A DNA stretch of 8,019 nucleotides from Conexibacter sp. GTDB taxonomy: Bacteria > Actinomycetota > Thermoleophilia > Solirubrobacterales > Solirubrobacteraceae. A program made the translations under genes and the position numbers. Positions 1 through 5,792 of the stretch are shown piece after piece. Numbering within the stretch: the first letter of the stretch is position 1; each line of letters begins with the position of its first letter. Below the pieces are notes generated by a model. The model was given only the letters and a program-made list of their open reading frames with translations, did no database searches and was not told the DNA's origin. Where the stretch lies: contig JAOPZP010000294.1 in assembly GCA_025964055.1 (NCBI GenBank), forward strand, positions 1-8,019. The letters are read 5' to 3'.

Positions 1-18
1 GGAAGCGACCTCGTGCGA

Positions 19-48
19 TTGGCCTCCAACGGCCTTCGGGAATAGCCT
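19..48 (+). promoter_or_regulatory. Putative promoter of the NDH-2-like gene, leaderless type
   Basis: A -35-like TTGGCC (19-24) and a -10-like TAGCCT (43-48) are separated by 18 bp. The -10 ends 7 nt before the ATG at 56, so a transcript would begin at or next to the start codon, and no clear Shine-Dalgarno sequence lies upstream of that ATG. Leaderless mRNAs are common in actinobacteria. The call rests on short degenerate motifs only. Confidence 0.35.
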
Positions 49-55
49 CGGCCAC

Positions 56-1435
56 ATGGCTTGGCACGTGGTGATCGCAGGCGGCGGGTTCGGCGGCTTC
101 TACGCGGCGCGGGCGCTGGAGCGGGCCCTGCCGCCCCAGGCGGCGCGGATCACGCTGGTCAACGACGTCAACTTCATGCTCTACACGCCGCTGCTGCCCG
201 GCGCCGCGGCGGGCACCCTGGAGCCGCGGCACGTCGTCGTGCCGCTGCGCGAGGAGCTGTCGCGCACGCACCTGCGGCTCGGCACGGTCGTGGGCGGGAC
301 GCCCTCCGACAAGACGCTGCAGGTCCGCACGCTGAAGGGCAGCGTCGAGGACCTCGGCTACGACCACCTCATCGTCGCGCTCGGCTCGGTCTCGCGCACG
401 CTGCCGATCCCGGGGCTGGCCGAGCACGGCATCGGCTTCAAGTCGCTGCCGGAGGCGATCGAGCTGCGCAACCACGTGCTCCGCACGCTCGAGGTCGCCG
501 AGACGCTCGAGGATCCCGACGAGCGGCGCAAGTGGTTGACCTACATCTTCGTCGGCGCGGGCTACGCCGGGCTCGAGGGCCTGGCCGAGCTGCAGGACTT
601 CGCCGCGGACGTCATCGACCTCTACCCGCGCTGCCGGACCCAGGGCATGCGCTGGATCCTCGTCGAGGCGCGCGACCGCGTCATGCCGGAGATCCCGCCG
701 GACCTCGCCGACTTCGCCACGCGCGAGCTGCGCGGCCGCGGCATCGCCATCCGCACCAGCACGACGCTCGACGCGGTGACCGACGACAGCGCGACGCTCT
801 CGGGCGGCGAGGTGATCCCGACCCGCACGGTCGTGTGGACCGCCGGCGTGCGGCCGCACCCGGTCATCGCCCGGCTCGGGCTGCCGCTCGACGACGGCGG
901 CCGCATCAAGGTCGACAGCACGCTGCGCGTCGACGGCCAGCAGGACATCTGGGCTCTCGGCGACGCCGCGGCAGTCCCCGATCCGGCCAAGAAGGGCAAG
1001 GCGCCGACGCCGCCGACCGCCCAGCACGCGATCCGCCAGGGCAAGCTCGCGGGGCGCAACGTGGCGGCCTCGATCGGCAGCGGGCACATCAAGCCCTTCA
1101 AGTTCAAGACGAAGGGCGTCTTCGTCGACATGGGCCAGGGCCAGGCGGTCGCCACGACGCTCGGCATCAAGTGGCGCGGCCTGGCGGCGTGGTGGCTGGC
1201 CCGCAGCTACCACCTCGCGATGCTGCCGGGGACCAAGCGCAAGTGGCGCCTGCTGATCGACTGGAACATCCAGCTGATCTTCGGTCGCGACGCCTCGGAG
1301 CTCGGCGGGCTGGGGCGCGCGCCCGGGCTGGGCCACGACCCCACGGTCGGCGGGACGCCGCCCGCGGGCGCGGCGACGGCGCTCGACGCTGCGCCGGCGC
1401 AGGACCCCGCTACAGCACCCGTCGCGCCCAGCTGA
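56..1435 (+). CDS. NAD(P)/FAD-dependent oxidoreductase, type II NADH dehydrogenase (NDH-2) family
   Basis: This 459-residue flavoprotein probably transfers electrons from NADH to membrane quinone without pumping protons, at the inner face of the membrane. Seen in the sequence: an N-terminal FAD-binding Rossmann motif (AGGGFGG, residues 8-14); a second dinucleotide motif GAGYAG (167-172) in the NAD(P)H-binding domain; the second FAD motif DIWALGDAAA (about 297-306), whose Asp contacts FAD; and TAQHA (321-325), typical of NDH-2 near the quinone/FAD site. A basic, aromatic stretch around residues 380-415 matches the region that holds NDH-2 enzymes on the membrane. The last 40 or so residues are a low-complexity Ala/Pro/Gly tail beyond the usual domain. 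The ATG at 56 puts the Rossmann motif at the expected distance from the N terminus. The 3' end overlaps the convergent NlpC/P60 gene by 26 bp. Related flavoproteins (sulfide:quinone reductase, ferredoxin reductases) are possible but fit less well. Confidence 0.88.
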   Translation: MAWHVVIAGGGFGGFYAARALERALPPQAARITLVNDVNFMLYTPLLPGAAAGTLEPRHVVVPLREELSRTHLRLGTVVGGTPSDKTLQVRTLKGSVEDLGYDHLIVALGSVSRTLPIPGLAEHGIGFKSLPEAIELRNHVLRTLEVAETLEDPDERRKWLTYIFVGAGYAGLEGLAELQDFAADVIDLYPRCRTQGMRWILVEARDRVMPEIPPDLADFATRELRGRGIAIRTSTTLDAVTDDSATLSGGEVIPTRTVVWTAGVRPHPVIARLGLPLDDGGRIKVDSTLRVDGQQDIWALGDAAAVPDPAKKGKAPTPPTAQHAIRQGKLAGRNVAASIGSGHIKPFKFKTKGVFVDMGQGQAVATTLGIKWRGLAAWWLARSYHLAMLPGTKRKWRLLIDWNIQLIFGRDASELGGLGRAPGLGHDPTVGGTPPAGAATALDAAPAQDPATAPVAPS

Positions 1436-2426
1436 ACTGCTTCGCGCGCCAGGGGTCGAACAGCGGCGAGACGTACACGCCCTGCGCCGAGGCGTGGATC
1501 ATGAAGTCGGGCGAGAGGGCGATGCCCTCGTGGGTGATCCGCCGCTCGGTCGCCTTCTGCCAGAACCGGCCGGGCCCGAAGAACAGGAGGTCGGCGGGGT
1601 GGACGTCGGCCAGGCGCACCCGCGCCGACCGCGGGATCTCGCCGGCCTGCGACGCCGCGGTCCGCCCGCGGATCTGCCGGCCCCACGAGAAGCCCGACAG
1701 CTTGAAGACGCGCCACGCGAACCCCGAGCAGTCGTAGCCGCCGCGCTCCTGGCCGCCGTACCAGGCGCCCGGCCCGTCGGTCTCGCCGCCCCAGATGTAG
1801 GGCATGCCGATCTTCGAGACGGCCAGGCGCAGGACCCGCAGCTGGGCCGCGGTGTAGCGCGGGAGCGCGAAGCGCGCGAAGGTCGCGCGCGCCCAGCCGG
1901 CGGCGCCGGCGCCGAGCTGCATTGCTGCGGCGAACGAGTGCGCCGCCTCGGCGCGGGTGATCGCCTGCGCCGGGTACAGCTCGAGCTCCTCCTGCGGGAA
2001 CGGGTGGTTGTCGCGCAGGCCCAGGAAGCGGGCGACGACCTCGGTGCCGAAGGTCGCCGGCGGCTGCAGGCCGGCACGCCACGCCTCGTGCTGGACGGTC
2101 GCGGCGACGTCGCCGGCGCCGAGCTGCTGGACGAGCAGCCGGTCGAACGTGGTCACCGAGACGGCGCTGGAGGGGGCCGCGACCTGCGGCACGCCCAGAC
2201 GTGCGGCGAAGGCCGCGAGCGCGTCGGGCAGCTGACGGCCGCTGACCGGGCGCTCGCCGTGGAACGCCTGGTCGTCGAGGTCGTGCATGACCGCGGCCTG
2301 GCGCACGGCGCGCTGCTCGCCGAGGTTCCAGGTGCCCAGCGTGGCGCCCTGCGCGACGGGCGCGTGGGCGGCCCCGAGGGCGGCGATCAGCACGGCGGGC
2401 AGGCAGGCGAGCAGGCGGCGGGACAT
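1410..2426 (-). CDS. Secreted NlpC/P60 family cell-wall peptidase with N-terminal SLH-like region
   Basis: The 338-residue protein is probably exported and cleaves peptide bonds in peptidoglycan stems. Residues 1-28 look like a Sec signal peptide (SRR followed by a hydrophobic Ala/Leu run, cleavage near AQGA). Residues about 90-190 are helical, and VTTFDRLL and ITRAEAAHSF resemble S-layer-homology (SLH) repeats that can bind the cell wall. The C-terminal NlpC/P60 domain (about 195-338) has the nucleophile in YDCSGF (C233), a histidine in THEGIAL (H299) and a third polar residue in MIHA (H311), the usual Cys-His-polar triad. Between the IWGG motif and the catalytic Cys there are about 19 residues, longer than in many family members. 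The ATG at 2426 is chosen because the signal peptide follows directly; no good Shine-Dalgarno sequence is visible. It is divergent from the yqeY-like operon and convergent with the NDH-2 gene. The exact cell-wall substrate cannot be read from sequence. Confidence 0.85.
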   Translation of the reverse strand: MSRRLLACLPAVLIAALGAAHAPVAQGATLGTWNLGEQRAVRQAAVMHDLDDQAFHGERPVSGRQLPDALAAFAARLGVPQVAAPSSAVSVTTFDRLLVQQLGAGDVAATVQHEAWRAGLQPPATFGTEVVARFLGLRDNHPFPQEELELYPAQAITRAEAAHSFAAAMQLGAGAAGWARATFARFALPRYTAAQLRVLRLAVSKIGMPYIWGGETDGPGAWYGGQERGGYDCSGFAWRVFKLSGFSWGRQIRGRTAASQAGEIPRSARVRLADVHPADLLFFGPGRFWQKATERRITHEGIALSPDFMIHASAQGVYVSPLFDPWRAKQFSWARRVL

Positions 2427-2487
2427 ACGGATCAGCCATCGGCGTCGGCTGCGGGCGGCTTGAGCGGGAACGTCCGCCCTCGCGGCC

Positions 2488-2493
2488 TACAAT
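2488..2493 (+). promoter_or_regulatory. -10 box (TACAAT) of the yqeY-phoH-ybeY-era operon
   Basis: TACAAT matches the housekeeping -10 consensus TATAAT at 5 of 6 positions and stands out in GC-rich surroundings. It lies in the 75-bp spacer between divergent genes, 8 nt before the ATG at 2502, so the transcript probably starts at that ATG (leaderless). A TTGAGC at 2460-2465 resembles a -35 but is 22 bp away, too far for a normal spacer, so the -35 is weak or absent. No equivalent box was found for the divergent NlpC/P60 gene. Confidence 0.55.
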
Positions 2494-2501
2494 CGATGGA
2501 G

Positions 2502-2930
2502 ATGAGCCTCGCCGACAGCGTCAAGCAGGATCTCACCTCCGCCATGAAGGCGGGGGAGAAGGCGCGCGTCGGCGCGCTGCGCCTCGTGCTGAGCGAGCTG
2601 CAGAAGGCCGCCAAGGACGGCAGCGACGACGAGCTCGCCGTCCTGCGCCGCGAGCGCAAGCGCCGCCTGGAGTCCGCCGAGGCCTTCCGCAACGCGGGCC
2701 GCGTCGAGCTGGCCGAGGGTGAGGAGTCCGAGGCCGCCGTCATCCAGGCCTACCTGCCCGCCGAGCTCGGCGACGAGGAGCTCCGGGCCATCGTCAAGCA
2801 GGCCATCGAGGAGACCGGCGCGACCACGCCGAAGGACCTCGGCGGCGTCATGAAGGTGGCGATGGACCGCACGGGCGGGCGGGCCGACGGCAAGCGGGTG
2901 TCCGCCGCCGCCCGAGAGGCGCTGAGCTGA
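2502..2930 (+). CDS. yqeY: GatB/YqeY domain-containing protein
   Basis: This 142-residue protein belongs to the family that shares a domain with the tail of GatB, the tRNA-dependent amidotransferase subunit, where the domain contacts tRNA. The stand-alone protein's own role is unsettled. Seen: a charged helical N-terminal half (SLADSVKQDL, AMKAGEKARVGALRLVLSEL), the linker EAAVIQAYLPAELGDEEL, and the family's C-terminal signature around KDLGGVMKVAMDRTGGRADGKRVS. The length matches the usual ~147 residues. Two in-frame ATGs exist, at 2496 and 2502. I prefer 2502 because 2496 lies only 2 nt after the TACAAT box and would be upstream of the likely transcript start. In several bacterial phyla yqeY sits in a cluster with phoH, ybeY and era, as here. 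It begins the operon, and phoH starts 2 nt after its stop. Confidence 0.88.
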   Translation: MSLADSVKQDLTSAMKAGEKARVGALRLVLSELQKAAKDGSDDELAVLRRERKRRLESAEAFRNAGRVELAEGEESEAAVIQAYLPAELGDEELRAIVKQAIEETGATTPKDLGGVMKVAMDRTGGRADGKRVSAAAREALS

Positions 2931-2932
2931 TC

Positions 2933-3913
2933 GTGCGCCGTCAGATCGAGTTGAGCAACGAGGTGGCTGCGGCGCTGAGCGGCACGCACGACGCGGTGCT
3001 GCGCCAGCTGGAGTCCCACGTCGAGTGCGAGCTGTACCTGCGCGGCAACGTCGTCACGCTCGAGGGCGAGTCCGAGGCCGTGGCCAACGCGTCGGTCATG
3101 GTCCACGAGCTGTCCGAGCTGATCGAGGGCGGACACGAGATCGCGCCGGGCACGATCGACGCGGTCACCAACGCGCTGGACCAGCACGAGTCGCCGGCCA
3201 AGGTGCTCGAGGACGTCGTGTGGCGCCACCGGTCGGCGAAGGTCGCCCCCAAGTCGGTCAACCAGAAGCGCTACGTCGACTCGATCCGCACCAACACGGT
3301 GACGTTCGGCATCGGCCCGGCCGGCACCGGCAAGACCTTCCTCGCCGTCGCGATGGCCGCGGCCGCGCTCTCGCGCCGCGAGGTGAACCGCATCATCCTG
3401 ACCCGCCCGGCCGTCGAGGCCGGCGAGCGCCTCGGCTTCCTGCCGGGTGACCTGATGGCCAAGATCGACCCGTACCTGCGGCCGCTCTTCGACGCGCTCA
3501 ACGACATGATGGACCCCGAGAAGGTGGCGACCTTCCTCGAGAAGGGCGTCATCGAGGTCGCGCCGCTGGCCTTCATGCGCGGGCGCACGCTCAACGACTC
3601 GTTCGTGATCCTCGACGAGGCGCAGAACACCACGCCCGAGCAGATGAAGATGTTCCTCACGCGCCTGGGGTTCGGCTCCAGGATGGTCATCACCGGCGAC
3701 ATCACGCAGGTCGACCTCCCGCGCAACGAGAAGTCGGGGCTCATCGTCGTCGGCGACATCCTCAACGAGGTCGACGGCGTCGACTTCGTCCGCTTCGGCG
3801 GCGGCGACGTGGTCCGTCACCGCCTCGTGCAGCGCATCGTCGAGGCCTACGACTCGCACGACCAGTCCCAAGCGCCCGAGCTGCGCACCGCCACCGAGCG
3901 CAAACGAGCGTGA
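2933..3913 (+). CDS. phoH: PhoH family P-loop ATPase
   Basis: The 326-residue cytoplasmic ATPase is a PhoH family member, named for phosphate-starvation induction in E. coli and thought to act in RNA metabolism. Residues 1-60 form a KH-like small domain (ELYLRGNVVTLEGE). The ATPase core has Walker A GPAGTGKT (128-135) and Walker B FVILDEAQ (224-231), followed by the helicase-like segment NTTPEQMKMFLTRLG and the motif VITGDITQVDLP. All are intact and the length is normal. The start is a GTG, 2 nt after the yqeY stop, with a weak GAGAGG (2914-2919) some 13 nt upstream, so translational coupling is likely. Its stop overlaps the ybeY start in GTGA. Proximity to ybeY and era, both ribosome maturation factors, supports an RNA-related role. 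No Pho box was seen, so phosphate control is not supported here. Confidence 0.93.
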   Translation: MRRQIELSNEVAAALSGTHDAVLRQLESHVECELYLRGNVVTLEGESEAVANASVMVHELSELIEGGHEIAPGTIDAVTNALDQHESPAKVLEDVVWRHRSAKVAPKSVNQKRYVDSIRTNTVTFGIGPAGTGKTFLAVAMAAAALSRREVNRIILTRPAVEAGERLGFLPGDLMAKIDPYLRPLFDALNDMMDPEKVATFLEKGVIEVAPLAFMRGRTLNDSFVILDEAQNTTPEQMKMFLTRLGFGSRMVITGDITQVDLPRNEKSGLIVVGDILNEVDGVDFVRFGGGDVVRHRLVQRIVEAYDSHDQSQAPELRTATERKRA

Positions 3914-4317
3914 GCCTCGAGATCGAGGTGCTGGACCCGGAGCTGGCCGCCGGGCGCGAGGACTTGCCGTCCGAGCCCGAGATCGTGAAGCTCGTCAGCC
4001 TGGCGATCGCCACGGCGGGCCTGCACGACGGCCACGTCGCGATCGCGTTCGTCGACGCCGACCGCATCACCGAGCTCAACCTCGAGCACCGGGGCAAGGA
4101 GGGGCCGACCGACGTGCTGTCGTTCCCCATCGACGAGGCCGACCTCGTACCTGGCCCACCCACCCTGCGCGAGCTGGGCGACGTCGTCATCTGCCCGCCA
4201 CACACCGAGAACATCCGCGAGGCGATCGTGCACGGTGCCCTGCACCTCGTCGGCATGGACCACGAGACCGACGAGGGCGAGATGCTGGCCATCCAGGCGG
4301 AGCTGCTGACGTGGTAA
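3910..4317 (+). CDS. ybeY: Endoribonuclease YbeY (rRNA maturation factor)
   Basis: YbeY is a zinc-dependent endoribonuclease needed for 16S rRNA 3'-end maturation and 70S quality control. The 135-residue product carries the signature HGALHLVGMDH, giving the three metal-binding histidines H108, H112 and H118, and the conserved TDVLSFP (67-73) with an Arg just before it (R61). It is shorter than E. coli YbeY (155 aa), mostly at the termini. The start is the GTG at 3910 inside the phoH stop (GTGA, 4-bp overlap), indicating translational coupling; no strong Shine-Dalgarno sequence is visible. The 3' end is unusual. Its last 12 codons (4282-4317, ending TAA) recur in diverged form at 4335-4370, where the copy ends in TGA and overlaps the era start. 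This suggests that ybeY and era once overlapped and were separated by a 53-bp insertion or duplication. The catalytic region is unaffected. Confidence 0.93.
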   Translation: MSLEIEVLDPELAAGREDLPSEPEIVKLVSLAIATAGLHDGHVAIAFVDADRITELNLEHRGKEGPTDVLSFPIDEADLVPGPPTLRELGDVVICPPHTENIREAIVHGALHLVGMDHETDEGEMLAIQAELLTW

Positions 4318-4370
4318 TCGATATCGACCCCTGCATGGCGGCACTGCAAGCGGAGCTGCTGACGTGGTGA
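4282..4370 (+). repeat. Direct repeat: duplicated 3' tail of ybeY, 53-bp period
   Basis: The 36 bp at 4282-4317 and at 4335-4370 align without gaps at 29 of 36 positions, including an identical 19-bp core (4297-4315 and 4350-4368, GCGGAGCTGCTGACGTGGT). Both copies read as the same peptide type: MLAIQAELLTW ending TAA, and MAALQAELLTW ending TGA. Homology stops upstream of the ATG of each copy. The 17 bp between copies includes a 10-bp palindrome, TCGATATCGA (4318-4327), that is AT-richer than the surroundings. The core of the second copy holds era's likely ribosome binding site (GGAG, 4352-4355) and its GTG start (4364), which may explain why the core is conserved. Confidence 0.85.
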
Positions 4371-5254
4371 CCACGCGCGCAGGGTTGATCGCCCTCGCCG
4401 GCCGGCCGAACGTCGGCAAGTCGACGCTCGTCAACGCGATCGTCGGCTCGAAGGTGGCGATCGTCTCCGACAAGCCGCAGACGACGCGGCGCGCGATCCG
4501 CGGCGTCGTGTCGCGGCCCGACGCGCAGCTGGTCCTCACCGACCTGCCCGGCGTGCAGAAGCCGCTGGACCGCCTGACCGAGCGCATGCAGCGCCGCGTC
4601 GAGCGCGAGCTGGCCGAGACCGACGTCGCGCTCATGGTGCTCAACGCCGAGCAGGGCGTGGGCCCGGGCGACCGCTGGATCGCCAACGCCCTGAAGAACG
4701 CGCCGTGCCCGGTCGTCATCGCCGTCAACAAGGTCGATCGCCTGGACCGCGCGCACATCGTGCTGGCGCTGGAGGCCGCCGGCGAGCTCGGCGTCGCCGA
4801 CGAGATCTTCCCGATCTCGGCCCGCAAGGGCACGGGCGTCGAGGCGCTGACCGACCACCTCTTCGGCCTCATGCCGGACTCGCCGTTCCTGTTCGACGCG
4901 GGCGAGTCCAGCGACCTGTCGCCCTACGTGCACCTCGCCGAGCTGATCCGCGAGCAGGTGCTGCGCCGCACCTTCCAGGAGGTGCCGCACGCCGTCGAGG
5001 TCATCGTCGAGGAGGTCGAGACCGACCGCGACGACCTGACCGTCGTGCACGCCCGCGTGTGGGTCGAGACCGAGTCCCAGAAGGGCATCCTCGTCGGCTC
5101 GGGCGGCAAGATGATCCGCAACATCGGGACCGGCGCCCGCAAGGAGCTCGAGCGCGAGCTCGGCACCAAGGTCCACCTCGACCTCATCGTGCGCGTCCGC
5201 CGCGGCTGGCGCGGCGACGAGTCCCTGCTGGACCGGCTGGGCTTCGACAGCTAG
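4364..5254 (+). CDS. era: GTPase Era
   Basis: Era is a GTPase that binds the 3' end of 16S rRNA and checks late 30S assembly, linking ribosome maturation to growth. The 296-residue protein has the normal length (E. coli 301). G motifs seen: G1 GRPNVGKST (13-21), G2 around PQTTRR (38-43), G3 DLPG (60-63), G4 NKVD (122-125) and G5 SARKG (152-156). The C-terminal KH domain (about 200-290) has the GSGG loop (245-248) that contacts RNA. G3 has Leu where DTPG is most usual; this still fits DxxG. The GTG at 4364 is chosen because GGAG lies 8 nt upstream and the G1 motif then falls at the expected distance. A second GTG follows at 4367, so the start could be one codon later. It is the last gene of the operon and shares its product's target, the 16S 3' end, with YbeY. 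Confidence 0.95.
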   Translation: MVTTRAGLIALAGRPNVGKSTLVNAIVGSKVAIVSDKPQTTRRAIRGVVSRPDAQLVLTDLPGVQKPLDRLTERMQRRVERELAETDVALMVLNAEQGVGPGDRWIANALKNAPCPVVIAVNKVDRLDRAHIVLALEAAGELGVADEIFPISARKGTGVEALTDHLFGLMPDSPFLFDAGESSDLSPYVHLAELIREQVLRRTFQEVPHAVEVIVEEVETDRDDLTVVHARVWVETESQKGILVGSGGKMIRNIGTGARKELERELGTKVHLDLIVRVRRGWRGDESLLDRLGFDS

Positions 5255-5303
5255 CGCCGCGCGCGGCGGCGCCGCGGCATCCGTGCCGCACGCCACCGGT
5301 GGC
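5255..5303. terminator. Palindrome-rich gap between convergent genes, possible bidirectional terminator
   Basis: The 49 bp between the era stop and the stop of the convergent small gene contains three perfect palindromes: CGCCGCGCGCGGCG (5255-5268), GCGGCGCCGC (5266-5275) and GCCACCGGTGGC (5292-5303). A hairpin with an open loop can also form from GCCGCG (5256-5261) and CGCGGC (5273-5278). There is no T-run on either strand, so classical intrinsic termination is uncertain. Position and symmetry make a shared transcript end plausible. Confidence 0.4.
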
Positions 5304-5666
5304 TCAGGCCATCTGGGGCACCCGTCCGACCGCGTCGGCGTAGAGCGCCATCGCCTCGTCCATGCCGTCTGAGCCGTAGCCCTCGGCGACGCGGAGGTCG
5401 TCGACGATGAGCGAGGCGTCGATCATCAGGCGGCGGAACCGCTCCTCCTCGCGCACCGCGTCGAGCTGGGCGTGCGAGCCCTCGAGCAGCATGCAGCCCT
5501 CCATGAGGCCGTTGGGCTCGAGGATCATCACCTCGAAGCCGGCGATCCGGCCGGCATCGCGCAGCTCCGTGTAGTAGGCCACCGACTCGCCGAACACCTC
5601 CAGGCCGTGCTGCTCGCGGCCTCGGACCGGCTGACCCCAGCTGATGATGAGCACCCTCTCGGCCAT
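5304..5666 (-). CDS. Hypothetical small protein, possibly alpha/beta ferredoxin-like fold
   Basis: I do not recognise a named family. The 120-residue protein is acidic and has no signal peptide or membrane segment, so it is probably cytoplasmic. Its pattern suggests strand RVLIISWG, a long helix (about residues 16-38), strand FEVMILEP, strand GCMLLEGS, a charged helix containing AVREEERFRRLM, then LIVDDLRVAEGYG and a final helix. This resembles the dimeric alpha/beta-barrel (YCII/EthD-like) arrangement, but that is inference from secondary-structure feel only. The ATG start is well supported: the Shine-Dalgarno sequence AAGGAG lies 6 nt upstream. It is convergent with era and lies 126 bp downstream of the ABC permease behind a hairpin, so it is probably transcribed alone. 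No catalytic motif is evident. Confidence 0.75.
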   Translation of the reverse strand: MAERVLIISWGQPVRGREQHGLEVFGESVAYYTELRDAGRIAGFEVMILEPNGLMEGCMLLEGSHAQLDAVREEERFRRLMIDASLIVDDLRVAEGYGSDGMDEAMALYADAVGRVPQMA

Positions 5667-5672
5667 GACTGG

Positions 5673-5678
5673 CTCCTT
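5673..5678 (-). promoter_or_regulatory. Strong Shine-Dalgarno site of the small hypothetical gene
   Basis: On the minus strand AAGGAG is followed by 6 nt and then the ATG at 5666. It is the best ribosome binding site in the window, fixes the start of the gene and implies a real 5' untranslated region. A 6-bp inverted repeat, GGCCCG/CGGGCC (5690-5695 and 5706-5711), lies just upstream and could be a leader hairpin. No clear -10 box was found. Confidence 0.7.
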
Positions 5679-5761
5679 GGGTTGGTGGCGGCCCGGCCTT
5701 CATGTCGGGCCTGCCGCGCGCGATGGTCTCACCGGCGCGCACCAGGGATCAAGGTCGGAGG

Positions 5762-5782
5762 GGAGGGGGACTGTCCCCCTCC
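5762..5782 (-). terminator. Hairpin downstream of the ABC permease gene
   Basis: GGAGGGGGAC (5762-5771) and GTCCCCCTCC (5773-5782) are exact inverted complements around one base, giving a stem of about 9 bp with a 3-nt loop. It begins 10 nt past the permease stop codon on the minus strand, the expected place for a transcript end. No T-run follows, so it may be a GC-type terminator or only an mRNA-stabilising hairpin. Confidence 0.55.
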
Positions 5783-5792
5783 GCCGTCGCCC

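Noticed and set aside
1494..2501. Upstream extension of the yqeY-like frame
   Set aside because: It is antisense to the NlpC/P60 gene and Arg/Gly-rich. The YqeY domain starts exactly after the ATGs at 2496/2502, next to a -10 box.
2750..3871. Long open frame (373 codons) antisense to yqeY and phoH
   Set aside because: Its product is a low-complexity Val/Asp/Arg/His-rich sequence without domains, a by-product of GC-rich codon use on the other strand. The plus-strand genes carry intact Walker and family motifs.
4553..4569. Leu in the Era G3 motif (DLPG) as a sign of a non-functional GTPase
   Set aside because: G3 only requires DxxG, and all other G motifs are intact, so this is normal variation.
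4187..5296. 369-codon open frame antisense to era
   Set aside because: It mirrors era codons and has repetitive Ala/Asp/Leu/Gly composition, while era has all five G motifs and a KH domain.
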